From assembly GCA_004794785.1 (NCBI GenBank), contig SJOL01009849.1, positions 1,624,418-1,688,417 on the forward strand: a stretch of DNA of 64,000 nt, given 5' to 3'. The notes under the pieces were generated by a model that had not been told where the DNA came from, did not search any database, and saw nothing but the letters and a program-made list of their open reading frames with translations. Position numbers and translations under genes: made by a program. This document shows positions 26,500 to 39,400 of the stretch, one piece after another. Positions within the stretch are counted from its first letter, which is position 1. The number at the start of each line of letters is the position of its first letter. The stretch is from Opisthorchis felineus (Eukaryota > Platyhelminthes > Trematoda > Opisthorchiida > Opisthorchiidae).

Positions 26500-26780
26500 C
26501 CAGTTTTGCCGTTCCTGGGGCACATCAGGTAGGCGCAGTATCCAAGTTTCCGTCTAGTCAACCACACGATCTGCTTAAACACCAAACTGTACACAATTGG
26601 CGAAATGCATTCGTTTGCAAATATAGTCGGTGCTTACGGGAGATTCGAATAAATCCGAGCTGAAGCTCCCGTTTATAATACTCATCAACTGAATGTGCTG
26701 CTGGTACAATTATTCAACGGGATAGTACTCATAAGATTGCTGAAAACCCTTCTGTGCGTAGTGGGGTAGCGGTGCGTTGA
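26500..26780 (+). repeat. Dispersed repeat family D copy
   Basis: This stretch carries TTTGCCGTTCCTGGGGCACA with CATCAGGTAGGCGCAG, then a CATTCGTTTGCAAA block, GGGAGATTCGAATAAATCCG, TCAACTGAATGTGCTGCTGG and CTCATAAGATTGCTGAAAAC. The order matches the copies at 14.1, 32.1 and 38.9 kb. Confidence 0.55.
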
Positions 26781-26975
26781 TTTTTAGGACTCCTACAATC
26801 CGGGAAACTTTACCCTTCCCTTGGGGCCCTGCATGTCACCTGCATTGGTAACAGGACACTTAAAAAAACTCATGGAATAATTCAATTATCAACTCTACAT
26901 TCTGAGCTACCAACGTTCTCCTCTATTTCATAAGAGTAACCGTTAAAATGGAGAAAGGACAACTTCAGGTTACAT

Positions 26976-26981
26976 TTTATT
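26976..26981 (-). promoter_or_regulatory. Polyadenylation signal AATAAA for the BRCA2 homologue
   Basis: The plus-strand TTTATT reads AATAAA on the gene strand. It lies about 190 bases after the preferred stop codon (27,173-27,175), or about 40 bases after the alternative stop at 27,022-27,024. Confidence 0.5.
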
Positions 26982-27172
26982 AAGCTAGAATTGCACTTAG
27001 CTATGTAAGAGCATGGACGAACTAGTATGACCTCTTGCCTAAGAAGCAAAAATACCCAAAGCCGATCAGGGTTGTAGGTGCAAAGAGGGAGGGAATTTCT
27101 TTTAATTCTGCAAAAATATGAGTATTTACAAGATAAACAAACGGTTGAGAGTTCACAGCCGGGAAAAGATCG

Positions 27173-27409
27173 TTAATCACGGAAATGCGGGAATCGGGTT
27201 CGTGTGGGAGTGGAACTCGCTTGCAAAGAACGTGTGCTGCGGCGACGTGTTTTAACAAGGTCCGCGATACTCACCTCCATGTCGTCTGAGGAATCTGGGC
27301 CGGAAAAGCTGGGTGAGTTAAATTCCGTTGTACGAGGACAGATGGAAACTGGCGTACTAGGAGGGTTGCAGTTGGGTGTGTCGCTTGTATAGACCGGGGA
27401 ATGAGGGAG
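27173..27409 (-). CDS. BRCA2: BRCA2 terminal exon of model
   Basis: The acceptor TTTCTAG opens a phase-0 frame that begins [20 protein letters not shown] and runs through [10 protein letters not shown]. It then reads on into a basic stretch ([20 protein letters not shown]) and stops at TAA (27,173-27,175). The basic end would suit a nuclear localisation signal. A GTGAGT donor lies right after DDME (exon end 27,275). Splicing there to an AAG acceptor 55 bases later would give a second frame starting [19 protein letters not shown] and ending at 27,022. Read-through is preferred because a 55-base intron would be unusually short for this gene. Confidence 0.6.
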   Translation of the reverse strand, partial: LPHSPVYTSDTPNCNPPSTPVSICPRTTEFNSPSFSGPDSSDDMEVSIADLVKTRRRSTRSLQASSTPTRTRFPHFRD

Positions 27410-30400
27410 CTAGAAATGAACAATTAGCATAATAAGGGTAGATAGAGTAGTAAACGATACACTCATAGAAAGTACTGTTCAAACCAATTTGTAGTAGGTG
27501 GACAGGTAAGTGGTGAAGTTCAGCAACTCACTGGAGGTTCGGAGATAGTAAAGGAGTTTACAAAAGAAGTATAAATCAATTTCTCAGAAAGAAAGCCCCT
27601 AATTCTCTTGAGGTTCAGAGATACACTGTTGACATTCTACTTTGGGTTAGGCGAACTAGCCACCCGAAGAAAAAACATCAATAATCCTTGTATCGTTTAA
27701 GTGGGTATTATAAGTCAACAATAACATCAGGAGGCTGTTTACTTAAAGATAACGGGAAACAACCCGAAAAATGGCATGATCTCTAAACTCTTAGCACGTA
27801 GGAAATCGGAGACGGGATACACTAGTATACCCAACAAGCGATGTCATTCGGGACCGCTTTTTCCCATTTTCAGTCAGGAGTATTGTTTTGTGGGGGATCC
27901 AATGAACTAGCACTCTTTTCTAAGTGATTTCTTTCTAATCACGTGAACGATTTGGTAGCAGCTTTAACTATTCACACCGTGCCAATGAACGACCCGCCAA
28001 TGGTTTCACTCGGTCGAAACGACATTGACTGAGTCGGGTGGATAACATAAGTGACACTGTCTGAATAACTCACGAGCGCGTCATAAGTGCTAAACGAGGA
28101 ATATTCCATTCATCAACTACATGCACCATGCTTACAGTGGCAGCCGAAAGTATTCATACAATAAAGGTTACCCTTTCATCAAAAGCAGACCGGGGTCAGC
28201 AATGCGCGTTTCCCGGATTAAAGCACGTGCAAAAGGTAACACTACGCTCACAGATGTAACCCCTGGTAGTCTGGTGGCCAGACGCCCCTGCTTTTAACAC
28301 AAGGCTGTACTCGGCACGCAGCACAGGTGCCTGGTAAGGCATACACTCTGCCCGACAAGGTCGAAGGTTAAGGCTAGTTTTTATACCTTGCCAAGCAGTG
28401 TCCTGACAACTAAACACTTCCTCAGGTGTGTACGTTATAAAACCGAACGAGGAATCGCTCACCGCCCTTTAAGAGGCACAGTCACATCAGCCACTCAATG
28501 TTATCTTTACTCGCTACACTGAGCAGGCCTCCGTTGTCCATGCGACACTTGACGGAATGCATAGTCGACAGTCATCCATCCGTGGTGAACTTGTCTAGTA
28601 TATTCAGTTCCACAGGTTCATACGCGGGGAGCTCCAACATTAGCACATTTCCGCACTGCTCTACCAGTTGTCCGCTTGGACAGTTTCAGACGGAACGCCG
28701 TAACTCTAAGCTGGGAGCAAAAGAAGTAACTGGCTTGAACGATAGGCGAAAGCATTCCACTTCTGGCGACAAAAGCTCCTTATACGGTAGTTATTATACC
28801 AGTTTGGGAGGTTTTCTGATTAGTGGTGTTCCCTGAAATAAAGTTTTGATTCACCAAAGTCGTTTCCCGCAGGAAGATTAAACGCATGTTGGAAGGTTCG
28901 TTAACCTGGGGCTACTGTACTGCTGTTACGAATGTCATTCCTTATGCATCCATTGTAAACATCTTCCTGTCGCCAGAAGAGGAAACTATCGTGCAGTATT
29001 GGGAACATTCCTAAAATAACAAGCTGTACGCGGATGCGTCAGTGTGATACTCCGAAAGCTTCGAATTACACAGTGGCCGCTGGACAGAGGTTAAGCGAAA
29101 ATGGTGTTCTAGGCTCTATGTTTGGGGTTAGAAGCTATATAAAAACTCCCCACTTTAGAAACCTGGAGCACAACAAAAGTTATAGACTGCAGCAGTACCG
29201 TCAGGAATCTAAACGAAGGACACATTGAGAGCAAGTAATCTATATATCGGGCTCTTTTTCGACGCCCTATCAACTGAGCAGCCTTGGTTAAACACTTTTC
29301 ATTAGACAGATTTTCGTTCACATCCTCGTAAACGGTTCCTTTTTGGGTGACTTGGAATCCAAAACGTGAATGAATATTAGGAATTCTGAATACTTCGTCA
29401 CTATCGGCGGTAATCCACAGTACGAAATCTATGGAAGCTGATCTTTGGAAAGTAAAGGTTTTTTACGGAGTGGGTAGGAAGGATTTGGTTGCATCAACCA
29501 ATATTCTGATGCAAATTTACATTGAGATGAACTGGTTGACTCATGAGGAGTGGGTCGACTCAACATGCACAGGGAGGAATTTACATGTTGGCTGAGAGAA
29601 GAACTGAACACCAAGGTAATTAAGAAGGTAACCACGGCAAATTCCATTCATTAAGTTCAGTACAAACCGCATTCAGGGTAGCTGGGTGATATACATCTCA
29701 AATATTACGGAAAATTAATCGTCATACGCAGGCATCCTGTTCATGCAGTTTCCAATACAAGTGCATTACTGTAAGACTATTACACTCAACCACTGAGCGA
29801 GGCCCTCAAGCCACCCCTTCTAAATCCGCAAGGGGTGGCCATGAAGTAAGATCTCACACGTTGTCTTGTGAGCAATATGAGGGACAGGCTAACCGCACAC
29901 TACACCAAGTATTCCAAAATACAAACAGAAAGTGTGAAAAGTCTTCAACACTGGCCGCATGAGAACGCAACATATACATAGCATACCTCAAAAGTATCTT
30001 CCAAAATGGAACCGAATGACTCAGTCATGTTTTCTTTATTTTCCAGTGTTTTGGGTGAACACGGTTTTGGGGACTCAGATGAAGCAACGTGCCGGCGCTT
30101 GGGCTCAGGAGTTGCAAGCAATGGGTCTTCGGATAACAGCGTAGACAAGGGTTGTTTTAAGACAGTATCCATTGCGCTGGGCTCTTCTGCGTTAAGGGGC
30201 GATACACGGGCATTCTGGACAGGGGTGCTAAATGTCTGAGCCACTTTCAGGCTCAAAGTTGGAGGATTATCGATGGCCAGCGAAGCTGTCAGAGGTCGTC
30301 GTATGCGGCGGGACAAGCCTGTTCTAGGCGTGGTACGAGTTGTGAGGCTACGCAACGGAGTTACCTGAAAAGAAGTGGAATATAACGATATAGAAGATAA

Positions 30401-33400
30401 GACAACAATGGAGTGCAGTAGAGTTATTAGCATAGTTGACTCGAGTCCCGCAGACAAAAAAGTGACATAAATTCCCGGCTGGGGTTCATCTAACCCACTC
30501 AAACTGACCCCTTCCAAGTCATTGCACATCCTTCTTGCACTTTGCTGTTCCATCCTCAACCTCTTTCCCTCCATCAACTCGTGCATCAAAACTTGGCACA
30601 TGTTCTCGCTTTAATTTGTCTTTTTACAACAACCTTTTCCTATCATTTTATACCAAACAGGTTGCATCTCGGGCTTCAAGAAAGGTTAGGTTTATGTTCT
30701 ACCTCTCCTCATCAGAATTACAACTTAGATGCAGATATCAGATTTGTTTCATCATGGAATACTGCTCTCTGCTTGGGATAGAGGCCATTCTTTCCATCTT
30801 CCATCTCTTGATCAAATTCAGAGGAAAGACGTGCGCCCTTTGGCCCCCTCACAACTAGCTGAGGCCTTCCAACCCCTTTCCCACTGTTGGTTTGGAGTCT
30901 TCTGTTCTTTATCTCGGTGCTCATACGACAGAAAGTTCCGCTCTGGACTCACTTCTGTTCTACCGGCAAACCATCCACATGTAGAACTTTCACTTCACTT
31001 ACATTCACCCTTACCGGATGAAAGTCTCCCTATGACACGCGTGACTCTGCTCTCCATTTTACTCGAAAACTTCACAGCTACGAAGCACAATGTCCCTCTC
31101 TGTTTTACCAAATTGTTACAATCCCCAAGCATTCAAGACTCGGGTTAACACTTGCTAGTCCAGTCACTTCTGATTACGTATTATATACGAGTGCACTTTT
31201 ATCCGATAAATTGTTTTTAACTAAATTGATTATTTTTAAGGGGATCTCCGGCCATAGGTCCCCTCTTACTTGTAATAAAAAAGAAAAAGTCAACCAACCC
31301 GAGGAAATAGAAGCATTCATCAGGACGTCACGATGCTGTTTTGCAATAACCGAAATTGAATAGTCTATATCACGCCGGTATATAGCACTTAGTACGCAAA
31401 CGTGGTCAAGGCTAACGTGATCAAGGTCGCCCACGGCTAAGTGAAATGTAGATGTTATCTCGAACAGTGAACTTTTCCTAGCATCAATCTGAAAAAGTCA
31501 GGTGAGTCAGGTGCATGAGAAATGTGGTCATAATGAAGATGGACAAATAGCCTACAATCTGTAGTGTGACCATGCAGTTGTGCACGGTCACATTAGAGAG
31601 GGATTACTGTACATGTCTACTGTAATTTATCAATCACGTTCTATTGGTTGTTAAGGGACAATAACCGCAACTAACTTGGATAAGTGATTATATGAGGGTT
31701 CCGATGTGCCGACATGGCAATACGCCACCCGAACGCGAAAAGAAAATCACAGCAGAACTAACCGACACGAAATATCATGAGTGATAGTCAGGTAGGGTAC
31801 TATGACTGTAAACCATCATGTCAAAAAATTGCACATTAAGATGTTAGCCGCACAAGTACGAAAGCATGTTAGGGCAATTTTCGGGGGTCATCAGGTAGGT
31901 GCAGTCCCCGTCAACCTTACATCCTACCTGAACCCAAATTGCACGAAATTCGACTACTACGCGCACCATAAATGAGAGATCCAGCTGGGCTCCAGATGAG
32001 TCCACTGTCAAAAACAAACTGGTATGCAGACGAGTGAATTTCGCTAATTTCGTGCAATTTGGGTTCAAACACAACATAGGGTTGACGGTAACTCGGGCAA
32101 TGTGCCAACCAGATGAGCCCAAAGAAGAGCTAAACCGATCGTGGGCAGTCGAAGAGTTTTCAGCAGCCTTATGAGTAGTGTATTACGTCTATACATGTAT
32201 CGCGACATCTCGAATATCGTACCAAGTGAAACATGAGGCGGCCTGGTGCAGGACATTCAGCTGAAGAACATCAGAACGTCATCAGTTAGGTTCCAGGCGA
32301 TTCTCCCGTCAAAAAAAAAACAAATTGTATGCAGATGAGTGTATTAGTCGAAGCTAGGGCAAAGTTCAACCCGAGATCGGGATACTGAGAATGCAACTCA
32401 CGATCCAGTCAAGACCGAGTGACACGAAAGGGATCAACAAGGGAAATTTGGTTGCTTTCGGTACAAAATGGTCGCAAGTCCGCTAATTCAGACACCCAGT
32501 GCACCTATAGTAAGGATGGAATCGTATCCTAGGAAGGTCAGCCATACGAGAGCAAACGATCAGTAGTCAAGTTGGCTGAATAAACCGACATCTGGCTAAA
32601 TTAAGAATCACACCCAAAAACCCCTTTGAAGCACTGGAACTGATACAACAAACCCCAAATGAGGAAATCCCGATGCAGTAAGGCCCAAGTAAGGAGGAAA
32701 AACTAGTGACCCACTTGCTCCATGGCCTTCGGCTCCTTCTCTGCACCGCCACCATCACTGATTGTGGGTTGGTTTGTTGCTTTTCCTGTTGGTGTGCTCT
32801 CAGTTTCCCCGGCAGATTGGAGTAAAAAAGATAGCCCCCGGCCGACCCCGGTTCGCATTGGAGTCGATGAAGACCTATCAAACAAATTGAGACCCGGATA
32901 TCGCTTGGTCGAGGGAGTGGAATAAGATGACCAGTGCATTTCGGCCAAACGTTCCAGGTACGGTGAAAGGCAGGAAAACTGGAACAAATAAAAGTTCGGT
33001 GTGAAATACAGCTTCATTCAGGACATGGGTAGTGTACAACAAAGTGCCTGGAAAATCTTTTTGACATCCTGGAGGGCATACGAACTGTGAATATGAAGAC
33101 GAAAAGCAGTGGTCCGAAAGGAATAGGGGCCATCCACGAGACTCGATTAAGGTGGTCTGTTCTGGGGAGGCTCCTATGGCGCGCCGAGCCTATTCGACAA
33201 TTTTACGCAATGAATAAATGCCCTTTGAGTTAAGTAGCATAACTGTGGAAGAAATAAATGGCTCTCGCCTTGGTTCCCAACGATTTTCTCTGTTTGTAAC
33301 GAAATTCCTCCAAAATGGGCAACTAACTGGGATGCTGCCATATTTTCGCAAACGACTATTGACTGAGGCTAAATCACTATGAGATTCTTCTATGGTCTCA

Positions 33401-36400
33401 GCAACAGTCTACTGTTGTTCTCACACGTTGAATCATATGTCTTCGACCTATGCACTTGGGCACCCAGATTGTACTACCATAAGAGGACCATCACCTGTAT
33501 ACGGTTACACATGGATGCCACGTTATGGATCAGTTGTTATCAGACTTCATCTCCAAGTGATGTATGCTGATCGGACATACAGTCGACTAGTCAACTGGGT
33601 GAAACCAGCCTTAGTTGTTTAGAGGTTGGTATTTTTCAGGTGGACGGTGTATGGTCTGGCAACACAGTATGAAGACACTAATCAGCAAACTGAGTCGAGT
33701 CGACAACTCCCGACTCCCTGGATGGGGACCCTGGGACTCAACTCACCAATGGTTAATGACAGTAGCAGACATGGCCCCATCGCGCAGTCAGTGGCGCTCG
33801 TGCATCAAAGCCATCGCCTTCAATTCTTAGCTACCCAGTTCCAGACTTAACTGACAATTCTATCGGTGATTCTTCCGGTGGTCGAAACTGTAGCAGCTGG
33901 AACCAATGTGCCTATGGGACACAGTTTATAGCTGAAAACTAAACTGAGTTGATTGATTGGTATTTTTCAGTGTTTGGATCATCAGAAAGAGTGGTATAAA
34001 AGATGTATCTGTTAAGTTACACTAACTGTACGAACGGAGTCCGTTTGATTATAGGCCTGAGAGTGAAGCTATGAGCAACATGCTAGAGTTGAATCCACCT
34101 GTGATGAAGTTTCATTGAATGAACTATTCTTGTCGTATGGCTGTAGAACGGCTGGGGGAGAACGAGAACAGGGAAATCTGAGGATGCATATAATAGTTAT
34201 GCAAGATGAACATTCGAAATAGCATACAGCTATCCAGACGGTGAAATCACTGCTTCAGTAGTTCTGCAATCACCTAAACCCTTCTTGACATGAAGCTGGT
34301 GCTGGGATAGTTTCGTGGAGCGGCGCGGCCTCCTGTCTCTTCAAAAACTTCTCAAGGTAGCTTTTCACGAGTCTTATCATCGAATAAAGCCAAGATCTCT
34401 ATTACATGTACCCCTTTCGCGCGGCAGTCAACAATTAAGAAATATTACTTCACCGCAGGTGGTGTTCCTAAAAATGTGTTCTGCATACACCACGATTTCC
34501 AATCGTTGATCACGATATCTTGCTTTTCCACCCAACAGAAGCGAATCCATCTTGCGCCTCTTTTCAGCGCAGAACATCAATCCACTGCAGATGGTCGACC
34601 AACCAAAACAACGGTCGACCACGAAACCAGTTTCCCTCAACTGAGGCATCGCAGCCATCATTGTGATACCAGGTGGGGGGCGGCCTTTCGGATGTTGAAA
34701 TTGTGAACTGGAAACGGGCCGAGTGAGCCATGCGAGATTCACCCAGCGTTTCCTGATCTCTCACCCAAGATGTAAGTCCCACCCAGTGGACCAATTTCTG
34801 TTTTCATCTGACTTGTTGACTGACTTTCGTCTCTCCATTTCCCCAGAGCTGTTTTAGCAGAGAAGGAAACCTGCAATACTTGATAAAAATGGTCTCTACG
34901 GGGAAACCAAGGTTGAAACCGAAGAGGAAATAGCTGATCAGATGTTCTTGAAGTACTGAATAATTAGGAATGTAGGAAAACGATAAACTGGCATTGGTCT
35001 TGGTGACATCGGGAGAGCAGCACCGTCGCTTCAACACTAATCGGAAGGTATTACCATGTGTAGATTTTTGGAACTTAAGTCAGAATGCCATGACGCGAAG
35101 AGTCATGTAGGACGCGCGTGTATGTGGTGAAGATATCGATGTTCGGCGTCGAGCTCTGTGGGGAAATGCGTAATGTTCTTCAATTCAAAGAAGTTTCGGA
35201 AGAGAAATTTGGTCTGTTTGGATCACCTGTTATCGTACATAGAGCACGGGGCGAGATGGCTCAGTGGTAAGAGCGCGAATTTACTGACCGGAAGGTTCGT
35301 GGTTCAAACCCGACCTCTGCATCCCGACTTCCCCTGTCTGGGCTTGGGTAACCTGGCAGTATACCAGCCCTCGTGCTTCCTTCAGGTGGCATGGCAGCTA
35401 GGCACCGAAAGGGTGTTACAGCTGAACGATTTATTTATTTTTATATAGAGCATAGCAAAAAATGCCATCACCCAGGAGAAAGAAAAGTCAGCAAATTCAG
35501 TGAGCTCGGACATTAAAATAGCAGGGACAATGCAATGCTTGCAGTAAAGGTCAAGCGGGTTTTGCTTAGGAAGCAGGATTTGCATTCCGCGATTGGACGG
35601 CCGACAAATCGTGAAGGAAATTCGAAGCTGAAGTTTCTGTAACAGCACCGGTTTTGTTAACACAGGTGATGACTTCATCTCTGCTGCGGAAATTGACTCG
35701 ATGGTAAGCAAGAAACGAGTGGTAATCATCAAGCGCAATGATAGGGTTGTAAAAATTGGCATGAACCGAACTTTCCTGAAGCATAATTACTACATTATTT
35801 CAGGATCGTCTGCGACTCACAGTTCATAGAGTTGCGTGATCATTAATGGATAGGGTGAATTATTTCCGCAATCAATTCAGTAAGGATAATGGAGACCTTA
35901 GGAGTTCCGGGCCAAATTCTGCTCGGATAGTGTTAAAAAGATTGAGCGCCATGTGGTGTATAGCATGGAACTTTTTAGTCAAAACAAAGTGTAGTGGAAT
36001 AAGATGTTGTAATCCGACATTTGCGTTGCCGTAGGCAGCCTTTTTCAGAAATTTCTACAATCAATCAAATACGACTCAAATGCAGCGTCATTTGGGTACA
36101 CTATCATGTCTTCTGATTGGTGTGTTCCAGTGGTCAGCTGGCAGTCAGGTGCGACTAGGGTGTGTGGCTGTGTTAGCTCTCTGTGCGTGTAGGCGTGATC
36201 GTGTGTGTACTTTGATTAGCTTGTGCCTCCGTTTGTTGTTGTGCTGGCTGTGATGCGTCATTGTTGAGATCCCTTCTTGACATCGGGCTACTAAGCATAC
36301 TAAGGCGTGCAGTAAGTCCAAGCCAGATACACAGATGCTGGAACCATCACAACGGTTGATGCAGTTCGGTTGTGTTTTGGTCTCTAGGGTCTCAGAGCAC

Positions 36401-39400
36401 GTCCGTTCCACGTGTGACTTGAATCCTGACTGCAGTATGCGTGTACCATCGAAGTTGATCTGATGGCTTGACTCAAGTGCGTGAAGTGCAATGGCTGAGA
36501 TGAGGTTCAAGTTTTTTCAACTCTATTGGATTTCTTGGGGGGAAATATGCATGTCGTTTGTGCTCCGTGGTCCGTACATGGAGTTGCCTGGTTACCTGGC
36601 CTATGCATTTGGCCGGATATTCTGTACAGGGAATTTGGTAGACGCAGTTTTTGCGGTGTTTCAGTTCGATAGGGTCTTTAGCCCTTACAAGGTGTCGTTG
36701 TAAGGTTTTGTCAATTCGGAAGGACGTTTTACTATCATAATCCCGAAGTATCTGTCGAATGGCGCCCGAAGTGCCATCTCCATAGGGTATTCCCACGGTG
36801 ACCATCGGGTTTTCGTCTTCCTGCATCCCCGTTCCGGGTACCGTTCTCCTCATTTGTTGGACGATGAACCTCATGGGGTATTTATTTTACTGTATTACCC
36901 TAATAAGTCGCTCGCATGGACCCGTCCGAGCATAGTTTCTTGAAGCGATTCACCAGCGATTCGATAACTGCGCGTTTGACGTAGTGTGGATGCGAAGACT
37001 CATAATGCAAATATGTCTGAATGGGTAGGTTTTCCGTGGATTTGTATGGAGAATCCATGGCTAGTGTTGACAGGGCGCTTGCAGTCCAGGGAACTAATGG
37101 TCCTCTGACCGTTCTCATCTTCCATATGACTGCCAACTGATCACAGGAACACACCAATCAGAAGACATGATAGTGGACCCAAATGACTCGTAGTCATTTG
37201 ATTGTAGAAATCCTTGAAAAAGGTTGCCCATGGCAACCGAAACGTCGGATTACATCTTATTCCACTACGCTGTGCTTCGACTAAAAAAATTCCATATGAT
37301 AATGGGGACCCCGTGTGAATTTGTAAAGTAGAATTCCAAAGACGGACAGCACAACCGATTTTGAAGATTCCGCTACAGCATTCGGGTTTCGAAAAGGCAG
37401 GTCATGATCATGAAAGTCTCGCGCCGTAATGCTACGGATCACTTTCCACAGCTACCGTTTCCAGCTTATGCCTTGGTCACCCTTGGGCTAGCACAGGCTT
37501 TGTAGCTTATCGGGAACGCTGTAGCATGAACAGAATTTCGTAGTTGATGCATTTCTTGCGTTTTTTTGTATGCGTAACTCCTTCACAGACACAATTTCTT
37601 TCGAGAGTACATCTCTAGCCCTTGAACAACCAGGCGCGACATGCAAAGTAACAGGGTATTTAGCTAAAACGGCAGAACAAAAAGCCCGTTGGATTCCGCA
37701 GTTCACCGAGTTCGCCATAGTCAGTTTGGAATCAGAGTTTGACCATTTTTCTGGACTGATAACGAGTGGGTCATCAGTACTGTACACTCGAGGCAACTAG
37801 TAGGGATGAACTTTGTGTGCGAACAAACTGTCGCACCGCGGTTAGACATGAAAAAAACTTTCACACTAGATAACGTTTGTGTTCCCCGATTTCGTACGAG
37901 AAGTTGAACTCGTTGAAGAGTAATAAGATAAAAATTGTTGAAATGTTCTGGCCTCCTTTGAATGCCTGATGTTCTGCGCACCAACCCAACAGTGAAGTTC
38001 GCGGGAACAAAGTAGTTCTTTCAGGAGAAAACATCTCGTCCGGAGGAAACTGGGGTGAGTCACTTTAATTTCAAGGATTTCTAGCATCTAAGATCAATAA
38101 CAAGTTACAATGCGAGTGAAATGTTTAATGGAGAGTAAAATCAGGACCCCGTCATCTTAGCATACACCTAATGTTAACGTAGAAAGTAGCACAAACCTTT
38201 TCATTTGAAAGTCTTGACCTTGGTGTTCTGGTGAGCAATTTGTCGACTGTAACGTTGCTGGCTACCGTGTAGTTTAAAGAGATCAATGTGAAGGATTTCG
38301 AACCCAGTTCAGGGTCTAAAACTGGTACACTTGGGAGTTGCTGTCTCCGACGTAACTGCAGGTCGGTAAAGTGGACGGCTTGACCTTTTTGCAACAAATT
38401 GGACAAATGGTGTGCCTGTTGGATGAGAGTAAGAAAGGCCCATAAGAGCCGTTGAGATAAAAAGACTGTCTACCACACTATGCGACATGTTATTAGTAGC
38501 CCAATTACTGGCTTAACTGAAAAATTGCTGTAAACTGATGGAGCTCCAAAGTATGAAACGTCGAATTTCAGTCTGGAAGTTCGGCACGATGGAAATTCAA
38601 GAGAAAAATCGATGTACACTGATTCATTGCTCTTTTATCAAACTCTCTCACATAAATGGGTGCCAACTTCAAAGTCATCATCAAAGTACAAAAACATACG
38701 GCGGAGCACACCAGCACTTGATTTTTGGATAGTTAGACGGTTGTGAAGTTGGTTAAAGTGAAGTCGTGGGTGGGTTTCAACAGGGCAGGAATAATAGTTC
38801 CTGAAGGAACTATTCATAAGGTTAGCGAAATACACTCACTTGCAAACCAATTTAGTTTTGCGGGAGACACCTGAAATCCAGCTGAATCTCTCGCTTATAA
38901 TGGTTTTCAGCAACTGAATGTGCTGTCGAAGAATTTTCAGCAACCTTGTAAGTAGTGTATTGCGTCTATACATGTATCGCGATATCTCGAATATCTCGAA
39001 TAACAACCACCTCTTCTCAAATACGGAGCTGACGTTTACTGCCTACTTGACAAATCACTTTGATCGTTGTTTAACCGTAGGTAGCCTGGAAAGGTCACTC
39101 ACTTGCAAACCACCCCAAATTTTGACAACAAGCAAACATCCATCAGACGAGGAGTTGGCGTCTGTCACGTAGACTGAATCCACTTCGGATGTTGTTGTTG
39201 ACCGCTGACCTATGGCTGTACTGGGTTCCACAGCCTTTGGATCAGATTTGGTGTGCAGCGGGATATCCGTAGCGTGGGACTGGTGTACGGCCACCACAAC
39301 ACACCGCAGGTCAACCTCTATAGGTGTATCTGCATAACGGAAAAATGAGATAACTGCTGACAGTACTAATGATATGGATACTGATAAATCAGTGCGCGGT

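Noticed and set aside
30365..30601. Extension of BRCA2 exon 15 upstream to 30,601
   Set aside because: The frame is open, but a strong acceptor at 30,364 gives the right phase and the extra sequence is hydrophobic and unlike the tail.
30729..31148. Plus-strand frame of 139 residues
   Set aside because: Lies in a pyrimidine-rich stretch that opens frames by chance, with no domain, no splice sites and no start context.
34428..34742. Minus-strand frame with [10 protein letters not shown] as a BRCA2 exon
   Set aside because: Its acceptor phase does not fit exons 13 and 14, which already join in phase, and a second frame is equally open. Similarity to the human KKRRALDFL motif is too short.
35249..35330. 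Functional tRNA gene
   Set aside because: Boxes A and B are present, but the head does not close into a full cloverleaf by eye and it continues into a repeated SINE body found at other sites.
37488..37796. Minus-strand frame of 102 residues between exons 13 and 14
   Set aside because: No BRCA2 similarity, no splice sites in phase, and no element domain that I could name.
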